A stretch of DNA of 64,000 nucleotides from Nitrosomonas sp. (lineage in GTDB: Bacteria; Pseudomonadota; Gammaproteobacteria; Burkholderiales; Nitrosomonadaceae), in assembly GCA_017879645.1 (NCBI GenBank), contig JAAEXZ010000011.1:1-64000 (forward strand), given 5' to 3'. Shown one piece after another: positions 10,901-19,487 of the stretch. The translations under genes and the position numbers were made by a program. The notes below the pieces were generated by a model. The model did no database searches. It saw only the letters and a program-made list of their open reading frames with translations, and had not been told where the DNA came from. The stretch's first letter is position 1. The number at the start of each line of letters is the position of its first letter.

Positions 10901-11065
10901 CTCGGCATTCGCCCCCGGAAAGGTTGCGGTCACAATCACGGTCGGCGGTGTGATCCGGGGGTATTGCTCGATCGGTAACTGGATTGCTGCTGCGAGACCC
11001 GCAAGTACGATGATGATCGACAGTACCGAGGCAAAAATAGGGCGGGTTATGAAAAATCTGGCCAT
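7913..11065 (-). CDS. RND-family multidrug efflux transporter, inner-membrane pump (AcrB/MexB type)
   Basis: This 1050-residue pump has the standard HAE1 length and layout: an N-terminal helix, two large periplasmic loops and 12 helices. Visible signatures are the N-terminal FASVLSIIIVLAG, the proton-relay stretch LSIGIVVDDAIVVLENIER in helix 4, and the porter motif GVGEARIFGAQDYSMRIWL. It would use proton entry to expel hydrophobic compounds from periplasm and membrane. The adaptor gene ends 8 bp upstream on the same strand. No outer-membrane factor is present nearby, so the complex presumably borrows a TolC-like protein encoded elsewhere. Confidence 0.95.
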   Translation of the reverse strand: MARFFITRPIFASVLSIIIVLAGLAAAIQLPIEQYPRITPPTVIVTATFPGANAETMIKTVAAPIEEKLSAIEGLLYFNSSADSSGRLTITITFEIGTDIDRATFNVSNEINTALARLPDEVRRSGLTVQKRSNDLLVVFAITSKNPQHSALYLSNFITSNILDDLRRSSGVGEARIFGAQDYSMRIWLRPDRMAQLGITTSDIANAIRAQNAQQAVGKIGQEPAVADQQLVYTVTAKGRLLEPEQFEHILLRADGPRGALYLKDVARIELGAQDYATSTLLNGEPGLGIGIFLRSGANALDTAAAVKAKMDELQHYFPEGMQYFISYDTSTFVKASIWEVVKTLGEAMLLVVLVVYLFLQSWRATLIPVIAIPISLIGTFAGLWLLGYSINTLTLFAMVLSIGIVVDDAIVVLENIERLMSQENLSPFAAAIKAMQQVSSAVVAMTMVLAAVFIPVAFLGGIAGELYQQFAVTVAVAAVISGIVALTLTPTLCAVLLRPTHQQSVFFDRFNKYFDHLRSKYVGMVDLSLRHAARSAMIFLLLIVGLGFLLKNIPDSFVPPEDQGYVIAAVILPDSATLARTTQTARAINSEIAKDPAIIYQFAVNGLDFIGGGNKTNVSTMFIRLKDWSERTTSASDIVKKLFMVGGQQPDGMAIAFNPPAIRGLGSTGGFELYIQSRNNADPAQLTRIVTEFTQALKQDSRLATVNTFLRTTVPQYFIEVDEAKAISQGVSIADIYATLQSTMGSFYVNDFNRSGRTYRVQLQAEAPFRMQAEDLGKVYVRSDSGAMVPLSALSRIKDIVGAEQLERFNGLLAAKMVGSGAPGVSSGDAIALVEEVAARVLPEGYQIAWTGTAFQEKKMGYAAIFAFSLAVVMVFLILAAQFETWALPLAVIMAIPFAMVGALAAILLRDMPNDIYFQIGMVTLIGLTAKNAILLVEFASQQMKQGASMTQAALQSAHLRFRPIVMTSMAFILGVVPLVIATGAGSAARQSMGTGVFGGMIMATTVATIFVPLFFSWFVSLRRESRTDPSPEASPSPHIEEHEKKHPD

Positions 11066-11073
11066 GGGCGTGC

Positions 11074-12234
11074 TTAGGGATGTTGGGTGGAAGCAGCGGG
11101 AGCAATCGATGATACGGTCGTGCTGCTTGGCTGGGGATCAACGGTCTTGCCAGGCATGAGCTTGATCAGGTTGTCCACGACCACTCTGTCGCCGGATTGC
11201 AGGCCATCCAGAATGATCCAGTCTTTGCCAATCCAGTCACCGGCTACCACCTGGCGTTGGGAAACGGTATTGTTATCGTCGATGACATAGACAAACCGGC
11301 CTGTATCTGCGGTCATTACGGCAATCTGTGGAACGATGAAAATGCTGCGGGGTTTGCCGGCAGCCACCCGGATGCGGACAAACTGGCCGGGCAGGATGCG
11401 CTGATCGGGATTGTCAAATGTGGCGCGCAACTGCTGTGTACCCAGTGTGGCATCGATGGTGCTGGCAGCAAAGTTGATCCGGCCTTGCTGTGGATATTCC
11501 GAGCCATCGGTCAGCATGATTGTGACACTGTGTACATTGTTTTCACTGAGTCTTTCACCCAGTCGCGCAGTTTCATTATCCGAGAAACTGAAGCGTACCC
11601 ATATCGGCGACAGTTGACTTAAGGTTGTCAGCAAACTGGTATTGGCAGATAGCAGGGTACCTTCGGAGAACTGGGAACGACCCGTGACGCCGTTAATGGG
11701 CGCCTTGACCGTGGTGTAACTCAAATTGAGTTCGGCTTGCTTGACGCGGGCCTTGGCTGCCTGCAAGGTGGCTTCGGCCGCCGCGAGATCCGCTGTGGCG
11801 ACATCGAGGGCGCGCTGGCTGACGAAGTTTTCTGCCGCCAGTCGTCGCTGACGTTGTTCCTCTGTTTTGGCACGAGCAACCTTGACCTGCTGTTCGGTGT
11901 ATGCGGCCCTGGCTTCGGCGAGCGCATTCCGAAAGGGTTCCGGATCGATCTGGAACAATGTTTGTCCGGCTTCAACGGCATTTCCTTCCGTATAGAAACG
12001 TTTCAATAAGATACCGCCTACTCGGGGGCGAATTTCTACTTCCTTGGCACCTTCGGTCTGGGCGATGGTTTCAAGGGTAACGGGCATGTTGACAGGCGTG
12101 ACCTGAAGATAACCGACAGGAATCGCCTGATCGGCTCGAGGTGCGGGTTGTCCCTGCTGCTTGCCACAACCGGCCAGCAATAAACCGAGCACGCCGCAGC
12201 CAAGGGCGATTCTGGACACAGCTAAGACGGACAT
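11074..12234 (-). CDS. RND efflux periplasmic adaptor (membrane fusion lipoprotein)
   Basis: The adaptor links the RND pump to the outer-membrane channel. The chosen start (ATG at 12234) yields 386 residues with a lipoprotein signal: basic-hydrophobic stretch, then LLLAGCG with the lipobox cysteine. The open frame extends 62 codons further upstream, but that part is unlike the family. Domains follow the AcrA order: lipoyl half, long coiled hairpin rich in A/E/K (about residues 85-165), lipoyl half with PINGVTGRSQFSEG, a beta-barrel and a membrane-proximal domain. It is co-transcribed with the pump. Ribosome-binding sequence at the chosen start is weak. Confidence 0.92.
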   Translation of the reverse strand: MSVLAVSRIALGCGVLGLLLAGCGKQQGQPAPRADQAIPVGYLQVTPVNMPVTLETIAQTEGAKEVEIRPRVGGILLKRFYTEGNAVEAGQTLFQIDPEPFRNALAEARAAYTEQQVKVARAKTEEQRQRRLAAENFVSQRALDVATADLAAAEATLQAAKARVKQAELNLSYTTVKAPINGVTGRSQFSEGTLLSANTSLLTTLSQLSPIWVRFSFSDNETARLGERLSENNVHSVTIMLTDGSEYPQQGRINFAASTIDATLGTQQLRATFDNPDQRILPGQFVRIRVAAGKPRSIFIVPQIAVMTADTGRFVYVIDDNNTVSQRQVVAGDWIGKDWIILDGLQSGDRVVVDNLIKLMPGKTVDPQPSSTTVSSIAPAASTQHP

Positions 12235-12611
12235 AAGTGTTTGATACAAATTCAATGAATGAGTGAAAGTGAAAAAGTGGCTCGGCATGGCATGCATCAT
12301 CGCGTGTCTGGGCAAAAATAAGGCGCAACAGGATCGATTGTGCAAAAACCACAAAAGCTTAGTACGCTTATGTATAATGGCTCCGATAAAAGTTTGACGG
12401 ATAGTGTAGAAGTATTGCATAGATGAAGTTAAGATTTCTCCGTAATTTTACCTGCCTGCAGATACATGGTTGAATGTATTTCGTACCTCTAAATCTGTCA
12501 CACCCGATGGACGTGGATACTATTTTTTTAAACCGATAGCGGATATGGATTTCATGTTCTGCGGGGTTTTGTACATTTTTTTACATTGAAAATTTTTTAA
12601 GGTGCGTTGAT
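12235..12611. other. 377-bp region between divergent efflux and multicopper oxidase operons
   Basis: Both flanking operons must have their promoters here because they are transcribed away from each other. The right end is T-rich (TTTTTTACATTG...) just before the AAGGTG ribosome-binding site of the oxidase gene. No regulator gene of the TetR or MerR type is present, and no clear palindromic operator or RNA motif could be identified. Confidence 0.45.
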
Positions 12612-14327
12612 ATGCCTAAACATTTTTTTATTGCCATATTGACTTTCTACTTGATGTCAACCGCAGCGGTTGCGCAGGCATCATTGAAATTGCCTGCAAC
12701 CGTAAAAGTGGAATCAGCGGCGCTGACAGCCGAGCCCATGTGCGATCCGAAGATTTCGCCGGCATGGCGCGAGGCCCAGGAAATCGATGGGGTCAAGATT
12801 GATGCTTCTCCAGGATGCAGCCCGGATAATCCGGTCTGGATTGCTGCAGCAGTCAAGGGAACCAACAACATCTCGATGGATACCCTGATGAAAACCGGCT
12901 TGTCGCCGGATGCCATCATCAAGACCGATGATATCGATGGTGACGGTGATCCGGATCGCATCATCATCAAACTGGAGATCATGGAACTGAACGGCCGTTC
13001 ACCGGATTTTCCCGGTATCATACCGACTTTCGACATCGCTCCGGGTGTTCAACCTGGTGCCTGGGTATTTGCACCCAAGACCAGCGGTATGTCAACCGAG
13101 AACTTTGAAAGTGTCCGAGCCAATCCTTTGCTGCGCCTGCCTTCGCCGGTAATCCGGGTCGAACAGGGCGATATCGTGCAGATCGTGCTCGAAAATACGC
13201 ATTATTTCCCTCACAGTATCCATCTGCATGGCGTGGATCATCCGTTTTCACATGGCGAGCATGGCGGACAAGATGGTGTACCGCAGACCAGCGAAGTCGA
13301 GTTGATGCCCGGTGGTCGTCGAGTTTATCAATTCCAGGCACGTGAACCCGGCACGATGTTTTATCACTGCCATGTACAAACACACACTCATCTGGCGATG
13401 GGGTTGGCCGGAATGATCGTGATCGAAGAAAACAAACCGAATAACTGGGTACAGACCCTGAATATCGGCGGCGGGCATGTGCGCCATCGGTCCGTTGGTG
13501 TGCGTGAGCAATTCGATCAGGAATATGATTTTCATTATCACGCGATGGACAAGGAATTGAGCGAGATCATCCAGAAATACAATGATCCACGCCTGATTGC
13601 GCGCGATATGAATCAGCGCTACGACATCACCGATGCGACCGAAGATTACTATACGCTGAACGGTCTGTCGTTTCCCTACACGTTGCGGGAGTCGCTGATC
13701 GTGGTCGATCTGGATCAAAAAATCAAACTGCGTATGCTGAATAGCGGTGGGGAACTGATTGCCGTGCACACACACGGTCATCACGCTACGATCACCCATT
13801 ACGATGGCGTGGAACATAATCCCGCTGCGCAGATCATGCGCGATGTGTTCGACATGGCACCGGCACAGCGTCTGGATCTGAAACTGGAAACTATCGATGA
13901 CGGCAAGCATAGTTACGGCCCGGGAGACTGGCTGATTCATGATCACCGGGAAAGGGGCATCACAACCAATGGTATGGCCGAAGGCGGCAGCATGAGCTCT
14001 ATTGTCTACAAGTCCTATCTCGGTGAATCCGGGATGCCAAAAGTCAGTCATTTCGGGATCGATCTGAGTCAATACTTCACCAAGGAATATTTCGAGAGAA
14101 GAGTGCCCATTTGGCAAAACCTGGATGATTTTGCGAGCCTGGGTTCGCCAGGAGGACATGACGGACTGAGTCCTGCCAGTCAGGCCTCTTTGCTGAACGC
14201 TTTGATTGGCTTGTTAATCGGGCTTCTGATTTATGGGATTTTTGCCAAACGCGAATATATCAAGCAAACGTTCATGGCGATGATTTCGCGCATCAAGGGC
14301 GCAAAAGGGGGTACGAATAATGGTTAA
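12612..14327 (+). CDS. Type C two-domain multicopper oxidase with C-terminal membrane anchor
   Basis: This 571-residue exported oxidase has a signal peptide (about 1-22) and a DxDGDGDPD calcium-like loop at about 106-115. Cupredoxin domain 1 carries HSIHLHG (His204, His206) and FYHCHVQTHTHLAM. Cys253, His258 and Met263 have type 1 copper spacing. Domain 2 has VHTHGHH and LIHDH; the Cys of HCH is replaced by Asp, so type 1 copper lies only in domain 1. That is the type C arrangement, known structurally from a Nitrosomonas protein. A membrane helix near residues 520-540 anchors the C-terminus. It overlaps the cupredoxin gene by 8 bp. The substrate is unknown; copper, phenolics, or a nitrogen-oxide role are all possible. 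Confidence 0.88.
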   Translation: MPKHFFIAILTFYLMSTAAVAQASLKLPATVKVESAALTAEPMCDPKISPAWREAQEIDGVKIDASPGCSPDNPVWIAAAVKGTNNISMDTLMKTGLSPDAIIKTDDIDGDGDPDRIIIKLEIMELNGRSPDFPGIIPTFDIAPGVQPGAWVFAPKTSGMSTENFESVRANPLLRLPSPVIRVEQGDIVQIVLENTHYFPHSIHLHGVDHPFSHGEHGGQDGVPQTSEVELMPGGRRVYQFQAREPGTMFYHCHVQTHTHLAMGLAGMIVIEENKPNNWVQTLNIGGGHVRHRSVGVREQFDQEYDFHYHAMDKELSEIIQKYNDPRLIARDMNQRYDITDATEDYYTLNGLSFPYTLRESLIVVDLDQKIKLRMLNSGGELIAVHTHGHHATITHYDGVEHNPAAQIMRDVFDMAPAQRLDLKLETIDDGKHSYGPGDWLIHDHRERGITTNGMAEGGSMSSIVYKSYLGESGMPKVSHFGIDLSQYFTKEYFERRVPIWQNLDDFASLGSPGGHDGLSPASQASLLNALIGLLIGLLIYGIFAKREYIKQTFMAMISRIKGAKGGTNNG

Positions 14328-15330
14328 GCAAACGACAGCACTCATGGTGGCCAGTATTTTTGCAATGAGTGTTCCCGCATTCGCCCAGCAACCGGCCAAG
14401 CCCACTGAGCACGTGCATGATCATGGCGCTGACGACGCACAATCCAAATCCGGCAATGGACAAACCAAGTCCAATGATGAACACGAGCATCACGATCACA
14501 GCGGCCACACGATGAGTCAGGATAAAGGGGGCGCAGTGGACCACGAAGGCATGCACGCTGAGGATCATAGCCAGCATGGCATGGATCACGATCATGCGAT
14601 CGATCATAGCTCTCATTCCGCACAATCGACCGAACATGGTGATGGTCATCACCATCACCACATGGATCATGATCACATCATGGATCACGAAGGTACGATG
14701 ATCATGGGACAGAATCTGGATAAGCTGCCCAGCAGTTGCAAGAGTATTTCGGAATCGGTTGAAATTACCGTGAAGGCTGGCAGAAAATATGCCAGAAATT
14801 TCCCCGGTACGGCATTTGCTTTTGATCAGCAGCAATGGAATGTCAAGCCCTGTTCGAAAGTGACCTTTCATTTTGTCAATGAAGATAGTATTCGTCATCA
14901 GTTCATGATGCATGGCTTGCCTAAGTATCTTTATAAATATGGCATGTTCCACCTGGAGGTCACCGGTCCCAAAACGGTATCGGGTACCATCATTGTGCCC
15001 GGTTCCGACGATACTTTTCTCGTTCACTGCGATATTTCCCATCATATGGAAAAAGGCATGAAAGCGCAGTTGGTGGTGGGGAAAGGCGCCGAGAATATTC
15101 CCAGTATTCCGGGATTGACGCCGTACAATCGTAATGACACCTATGAAGCCGAGAACTTGCCCAAGGCTTCGGACAAGGCAGCGCAAAGTGCCGTGGTTCG
15201 GCAGATCACCGTATTCACCAATAACAGTAGTATGCAGAATTACGCCATGATTGGTTTGGGCGCGCTGCTGGGATTATTTGTAATTCCTTTATTTAGAAAA
15301 ATCCCGTTGCGCAGAAAATCAGCGGAGTAA
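14320..15330 (+). CDS. His-rich, membrane-anchored cupredoxin-domain protein
   Basis: The 336-residue protein has a signal peptide cleaved near residue 22 and an extremely His/Asp-rich region (about 30-127, with runs such as HHHHHMDHDH) that should bind copper or other metals. A plastocyanin-like domain follows (about 145-255). Its probable type 1 copper ligands are His193, Cys237, His242 and Met247; the C-x4-H-x4-M spacing is intact. A single C-terminal helix (about 310-327) with a basic tail anchors it. It overlaps the multicopper oxidase gene by 8 bp, so the two are likely partners: this protein may deliver copper to, or exchange electrons with, the oxidase. That role is inference. Confidence 0.82.
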   Translation: MVKQTTALMVASIFAMSVPAFAQQPAKPTEHVHDHGADDAQSKSGNGQTKSNDEHEHHDHSGHTMSQDKGGAVDHEGMHAEDHSQHGMDHDHAIDHSSHSAQSTEHGDGHHHHHMDHDHIMDHEGTMIMGQNLDKLPSSCKSISESVEITVKAGRKYARNFPGTAFAFDQQQWNVKPCSKVTFHFVNEDSIRHQFMMHGLPKYLYKYGMFHLEVTGPKTVSGTIIVPGSDDTFLVHCDISHHMEKGMKAQLVVGKGAENIPSIPGLTPYNRNDTYEAENLPKASDKAAQSAVVRQITVFTNNSSMQNYAMIGLGALLGLFVIPLFRKIPLRRKSAE

Positions 15331-15358
15331 TACCTGAATCAAATTCACAACCTGATTG

Positions 15359-15395
15359 ATCCAGCCAAATCTGTACAGAACAGGGAAGGCTGGAT
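15359..15395 (+). terminator. Possible terminator hairpin after the oxidase-cupredoxin operon
   Basis: ATCCAGCC (15359-15366) pairs with GGCTGGAT (15388-15395). A second hairpin, AGGCTGAG (15436-15443) with CTCAGCCT (15462-15469), follows. Neither has a T-run, so factor-dependent termination or simple mRNA 3' protection is more likely than a classical terminator. Confidence 0.4.
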
Positions 15396-15509
15396 TGATC
15401 AGTCCGGTCTGTCCCTCTGGTTAGATAAATGAAACAGGCTGAGCTATCTTTGAAGAGCTGACTCAGCCTCGATGAATTCAGGCGCTTAACACAGAATGTG
15501 CTACTGTTT

Positions 15510-15962
15510 TCAAGATGACCACGGAAATTTAAAGCCACGCTGATCTTCTTTGGATGTTATTTTTTCTTCGACTGTAGCTGTAGTATTTGCAGGTACATTT
15601 CTTGTCGGAGTTTCATTTTGTTGTTCCGCAGTTACCCTGGATTCTGGTTTGTTTGGAAATAGTTGACCCAATTGCACAAAGAGTTGATGAGCTGTTTCGA
15701 GGTTTAATGCCATGCGGCAGGACATCGTGGCTTCAATGGTATCCGGGGTTTTTTCTCCTGTCCTTGCTAGGCGATTTAACGTAGCGATCAATTGTGGATC
15801 TACAAAACCGAAATCGACGATAATAATTTTTTGTGCATTTTGTACCGTGGTGAAATTGGCGTAAATCGGTTGGCTGGTATGAGCGTTCTGCTGCATTCTG
15901 ACATTGATTTGCATAGGTTGTTGACGCGCATTCTGGGTTTTATTTTCGATTTGGTTATCCAT
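15510..15962 (-). CDS. DUF3467-like hypothetical protein
   Basis: The protein has 150 residues. The core (about 33-105) reads IYANFTTVQNA...IIIVDFGFVDP, then IEATMSCRMALNLETAHQLF. This resembles the DUF3467 pattern of a YAN motif, a DFGF strand and a later MS-x-x-A-K-R-L helix, though the match is from memory and imperfect. The N-terminus is Asn/Gln-rich and the C-terminus is disordered (TPTRNVPANTTATVEEK). AAGGATAGAAAAG precedes the ATG. It is transcribed convergently with the cupredoxin gene. Function unknown. Confidence 0.7.
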   Translation of the reverse strand: MDNQIENKTQNARQQPMQINVRMQQNAHTSQPIYANFTTVQNAQKIIIVDFGFVDPQLIATLNRLARTGEKTPDTIEATMSCRMALNLETAHQLFVQLGQLFPNKPESRVTAEQQNETPTRNVPANTTATVEEKITSKEDQRGFKFPWSS

Positions 15963-16214
15963 CTTTTCTATCCTTTATATCCTGTTTAGTTTAATTTCAT
16001 CCATGTAACCAGCAAGCAGTTGCTGATTTTAAATACTTATTGGTTTACTGCAAAAAGAAAAATAAAAAACTTCTAGGGGGAAAACCAGGAAGGGTTGAAC
16101 AAAGTATCATAGCGTTGAGAAGCTGGAATGGCGCCTAACGCCAAACTGGACGGAGTTACGTCAAGGCGGAGAGCAGGAATGTGGGCAGGCGGATTGTATG
16201 AAAGCGGGACGATA

Positions 16215-16892
16215 TTACTGTTTCAGTTTGTGCTTGTGGACATAAGTCCATAATTCGAGTTTGTTATTGACGTTCAATTTTTCGTAGATCGAAGTCAGGT
16301 GGTTGCGCAAGGTACTTTCGCTGATGCTGAGCTTGTTGGCAATGACTTTGGCGGGAGTTCCGGCGTGGTCGATCATCGTGAAGAAGATTTTCTTTTCTTT
16401 GGGTGTCAGCTTGTCGACTTTGTTTTCACCTTGTGTACTGCTTTTTTCCGAATCGTATTGCGATAACTTGCCGATCAGTTTTTTGATGTAATCCTGATTC
16501 AGCCATAACTGACCTTCATGCACTTTTTCGATGGCCTTAAGTATCGTGTCCAGACGGGCTTCACGCTCAAGTATGCCTTTGGCTCCAGCAAGGATTACTG
16601 TATCGTATAGTTCCGAATCCTGCCATTTCATGATCAGGACCTTGGCTGGGGTGAGCACAATCAGTTGCAGGATGGCTTGCACATCTTTTTCGATTTCCGG
16701 GTTCATGTCGAGCAGAATGACGTCTGGAGTCAAACTGTCAAGATGGGGGATGACGCTGGAACAATCTGCATGACTGCCGACAAATTGCATTACGGGGCTC
16801 TGGTTAGTGATCAGCATTTCCAGACCATAATGTACGATGCTGGGGTGTCCGATGAGCAATACGCGTATTGGATTTTTAGGAGTGTCACTCAT
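16215..16892 (-). CDS. NarL/FixJ-type regulator with a degenerate receiver domain
   Basis: The protein has 225 residues. The receiver-like domain (1-125) keeps Asp62 in VILLDMNPE, but the acidic pair expected after the first strand is Gly-His (LLIGHPS instead of LLVDDHP). The switch Thr is Lys (VLIMKW) and the conserved Lys is lost (GAKGILEREA). The C-terminal LuxR-type HTH (about 160-225) is normal: KLTPKEKKIFF, AKVIANKLSISESTLRNHLTSIYEKL. Phosphorylation by a histidine kinase is therefore doubtful. No kinase gene is adjacent. It is transcribed alone; its targets are unknown. Confidence 0.85.
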   Translation of the reverse strand: MSDTPKNPIRVLLIGHPSIVHYGLEMLITNQSPVMQFVGSHADCSSVIPHLDSLTPDVILLDMNPEIEKDVQAILQLIVLTPAKVLIMKWQDSELYDTVILAGAKGILEREARLDTILKAIEKVHEGQLWLNQDYIKKLIGKLSQYDSEKSSTQGENKVDKLTPKEKKIFFTMIDHAGTPAKVIANKLSISESTLRNHLTSIYEKLNVNNKLELWTYVHKHKLKQ

Positions 16893-17122
16893 GATCAGTT
16901 TAAGAGTATTTCGTAAACAGAATGTTACGATACTTCTGGCAGCAGAAAACAGGTAAACAGGGCAGCTTTTCGTGTCTTATTTGCCCCCTGTGACCCAATC
17001 TGGCCAAGCGTCATTTCAGGTACAACAAGGATCATCATGGCGATTCGGAGCATTTTGATCAAATCGCGAATCTAGGATTCGTTAAGGCTATCGATTTTTG
17101 GGAAGGCATTGGAAAGCTCGTA

Positions 17123-17425
17123 TCAAAGGAGGAATTGCCGTGTTCGTGCACGCAGCCTTCTGGCATCCTTGGGGTCAATGATGAGCGGTCGGTATATTTC
17201 GACCCGGTCATGCGGCTGCAGCAAGGTGGTGGGGGCTGCCAGTTTACCAAAGATGCCGAATTTGCCTTGCTTGAGATCGATTTCAGTGAATTGTTCGGTG
17301 ATTCCGGATAGCGCAATGGCCTGTATCAGATTGCTACCTTTGGGTACGTCCAGCTTTTTCAGGATCTGCAAGTCCGGCAGTGCATAGGCAACTTCAATGG
17401 GTATGCACTCAGTCGTGTTTACCAT
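17123..17425 (-). CDS. RnfH/RatB family protein
   Basis: This 100-residue ubiquitin-fold protein of the UPF0125 (RnfH) family is encoded next to ratA, as in most proteobacteria. Family patterns are IPIEVAYALPD at the N-terminus, the A-I-x-x-S-G-I stretch, GIFGKL and HDRVEIYRPL...DPKDARR. The start at 17425 (Met-Val-Asn) is preferred because the longer frame adds 12 unrelated residues and GAGAAAG precedes this ATG. It overlaps the 3' end of ratA by 17 bp. Despite the toxin-antitoxin name, an antitoxin role is not established. Confidence 0.88.
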   Translation of the reverse strand: MVNTTECIPIEVAYALPDLQILKKLDVPKGSNLIQAIALSGITEQFTEIDLKQGKFGIFGKLAAPTTLLQPHDRVEIYRPLIIDPKDARRLRARTRQFLL

Positions 17426-17849
17426 AGACTTTCTCTGCACGCTCGATGAAAGATTCGACAAAGCTGTTGGCGATCATATGAAAGACTGGTCCAACGAGTT
17501 TCTCGAGAATTTTGTGTGAAAAGGTATAGTGCAAGCGGAATTTTATCTTGCAAGCACTTTCGGATAACGGTGTGAATTGCCAGTATCCATCTAGATGCTC
17601 GAATGGGCCATCCAGTAGACTCATCTCAATCAATTCCGGAGGAAACCGCTTGTTTTTGGTGGTAAAACTATGCTTGATATGGTGATAATCGATATTAACG
17701 GTCGCATGTGTGGTGATTTCATCCTGCGGAGCGACGGAAGTGCCACCGCACCACGGAAGGAAATTAGGGTATTCTGCAACGTTATCAACCAAAGCAAACA
17801 TCTGGTCTGCCGAGTATTCAACTAAAACTGATTTTTCGATTTCTGCCAT
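17409..17849 (-). CDS. ratA: RatA family START-domain protein (COQ10-like)
   Basis: This 146-residue protein with a START/polyketide-cyclase fold belongs to the RatA/COQ10 family. It starts with AEIEKSVLVEYSADQMFALVDNVAEYPNFLPWC, and the PWC motif is typical. In E. coli RatA blocks 70S ribosome assembly when overexpressed; related proteins bind ubiquinone and support respiration, which is the likelier everyday role. It is divergent from smpB, 91 bp away, a conserved gene neighbourhood. Confidence 0.92.
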   Translation of the reverse strand: MAEIEKSVLVEYSADQMFALVDNVAEYPNFLPWCGGTSVAPQDEITTHATVNIDYHHIKHSFTTKNKRFPPELIEMSLLDGPFEHLDGYWQFTPLSESACKIKFRLHYTFSHKILEKLVGPVFHMIANSFVESFIERAEKVYGKHD

Positions 17850-17940
17850 AAAAGTAATTCACGTTACATCCGTGAGGTCGCTTTGAAAAAACTGATAAAA
17901 TACACCCAATTCGAGAGCCTTTTACCTAATCCATGCCGCT

Positions 17941-18384
17941 ATGAGTATAGTACAAAATAAAAAAGCCTTTCACGATTATTTTATCGAGGAAAAGTACGAA
18001 GCAGGTATGGTTCTGGAAGGCTGGGAAGTCAAGGCCATCCGGGAAGGGAAGGTTCAGTTGAAGGAGGCCTATGTTATCATCCGCAACGGAGAATTGTATC
18101 TGATCGGCAGTCATATCAGCCCCCTCAAGACAGCTTCGACGCATATCCTTCCTGATCCCACCAGAACACGCAAGTTGTTGCTGCACGGAGAAGAGATCCG
18201 TCGTCTCATCGGCAAAGTGGAACGCGCAGGCTATACGCTGGTTCCTTTGGATATGCATTACAAAAGTGGCCGGGTCAAACTCGAGGTTGGGCTGGCGAAG
18301 GGTAAGAAACAGCATGACAAGCGTGAATCGGAGAAACAGAAGGAATGGGAGCGAACCAAGCAACGCTTGATGCGCTCGCGATGA
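17941..18384 (+). CDS. smpB: SsrA-binding protein SmpB
   Basis: SmpB is the protein partner of tmRNA in trans-translation; it brings Ala-tmRNA to stalled ribosomes. At 147 residues it has normal length. Signatures include [29 protein letters not shown] at the N-terminus, YLIGSHISP, and a basic C-terminal tail ([26 protein letters not shown] region) that occupies the empty mRNA channel. Its RNA partner ssrA is in the same window, on the minus strand at 49713-50042. Confidence 0.97.
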   Translation: MSIVQNKKAFHDYFIEEKYEAGMVLEGWEVKAIREGKVQLKEAYVIIRNGELYLIGSHISPLKTASTHILPDPTRTRKLLLHGEEIRRLIGKVERAGYTLVPLDMHYKSGRVKLEVGLAKGKKQHDKRESEKQKEWERTKQRLMRSR

Positions 18385-18438
18385 ATGCGGTCAAGGAAAT
18401 AGGATTTTTTCTAAAATTTATCTACAGTGTCGAGGATT

Positions 18439-19449
18439 ATGCAGAAACCCATAGCGATTTGGTTATTGATCTGTTGTGCCCTGGTGTTTGCCATGGTGGT
18501 GGTTGGCGGTGTGACAAGGCTGACGGATTCCGGATTATCCATTGTTGAATGGCAGCCGATAGTGGGCACCATGCCGCCGATCACGCAGGCTGATTGGGAT
18601 GTGCTGCTGGAAAAGTATCGCGCCACCCCGCAATACCAGCAAGTGAACAAGGGTATGAGCATCGATGAGTTCAAGAGTATCTTCTGGTGGGAATATTTTC
18701 ATCGTTTGTTGGGGCGATTGATAGGGCTGGTGTTTTTCGTACCATTCGTGTATTTCCTGATCAGGAAACAGATTGACCGTTCCTTGGGGATCAAGTTAAC
18801 CGGCATTTTCATTCTGGGCGGGTTGCAGGGTTTCATGGGGTGGTACATGGTGATGAGTGGTCTGGTCAATGATCCACATGTCAGTCAATATCGTCTGACA
18901 GCCCATTTGGGACTGGCCTTTGTCATTTTTGCAACCATGCTGTGGGTGGCATTGGGTGTCTTGTCTCCGGTCAGTGCCGAAGCCGGGAATGACAGGCTGG
19001 TGCGACTGCGCCGGTTTGCATTCGGGTTGTCGAGCCTCATTTTTATCATGGTATTGTCGGGGGGATTTGTCGCCGGTATTCGTGCAGGCCTGACGTATAA
19101 CACTTTTCCGCTGATGAACGGGCATTTGATCCCGCCCGACCTTTTCGTGCTGGAGCCCTGGTATCGCAATTTTTTCGACAACATGACGACAGTACAGTTT
19201 GATCATCGTCTGATCGCATGGACATTGGCATTTCTGGTACCACTGTTCTGGTATCAGTCGCGCCAGGTGAATCTGTCGGCTACGACACGTCTGGCATGCA
19301 ATTTGTTTTTGTTGATGCTGGCAATCCAGATCAGTCTGGGAATCGCAACCCTGCTGCATGTGGTGCCCATTCCATTGGCTGCCTCGCATCAGGGTGGAGC
19401 GGTATTACTGTTTGCTGCGTCGCTGTGGGTAAGTCACCGGTTGCGTTGA
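18439..19449 (+). CDS. ctaA: Heme A synthase (CtaA/COX15)
   Basis: CtaA oxidises the C8 methyl of heme O to the formyl group of heme A, needed by aa3-type cytochrome oxidase, the terminal oxidase of many nitrifiers. The 336-residue polytopic protein has eight predicted helices. Conserved motifs include [51 protein letters not shown] and AASHQGGA, which supply heme-ligating histidines. The ATG at 18439 follows GAGGATT; a GTG four codons upstream lacks a ribosome-binding site. It stands alone between smpB and pilR. Confidence 0.95.
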   Translation: MQKPIAIWLLICCALVFAMVVVGGVTRLTDSGLSIVEWQPIVGTMPPITQADWDVLLEKYRATPQYQQVNKGMSIDEFKSIFWWEYFHRLLGRLIGLVFFVPFVYFLIRKQIDRSLGIKLTGIFILGGLQGFMGWYMVMSGLVNDPHVSQYRLTAHLGLAFVIFATMLWVALGVLSPVSAEAGNDRLVRLRRFAFGLSSLIFIMVLSGGFVAGIRAGLTYNTFPLMNGHLIPPDLFVLEPWYRNFFDNMTTVQFDHRLIAWTLAFLVPLFWYQSRQVNLSATTRLACNLFLLMLAIQISLGIATLLHVVPIPLAASHQGGAVLLFAASLWVSHRLR

Positions 19450-19487
19450 AGTACAACTGATCGCAAGACATGTAGGGGGAGCTTGAA

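Noticed and set aside
13248..14159. A 303-codon minus-strand frame antisense to the multicopper oxidase gene
   Set aside because: It is explained by the oxidase reading frame with its copper motifs on the other strand.
14293..15186. A 297-codon minus-strand frame antisense to the cupredoxin gene
   Set aside because: Its Met/Ile/Val-rich runs are the complement of His/Asp codons in the real gene.
17123..17849. RatA/RatB as a toxin-antitoxin module
   Set aside because: The family name suggests it, but conserved housekeeping synteny with smpB and the COQ10-like fold make a respiratory or ribosomal role likelier; no antitoxin features are visible.
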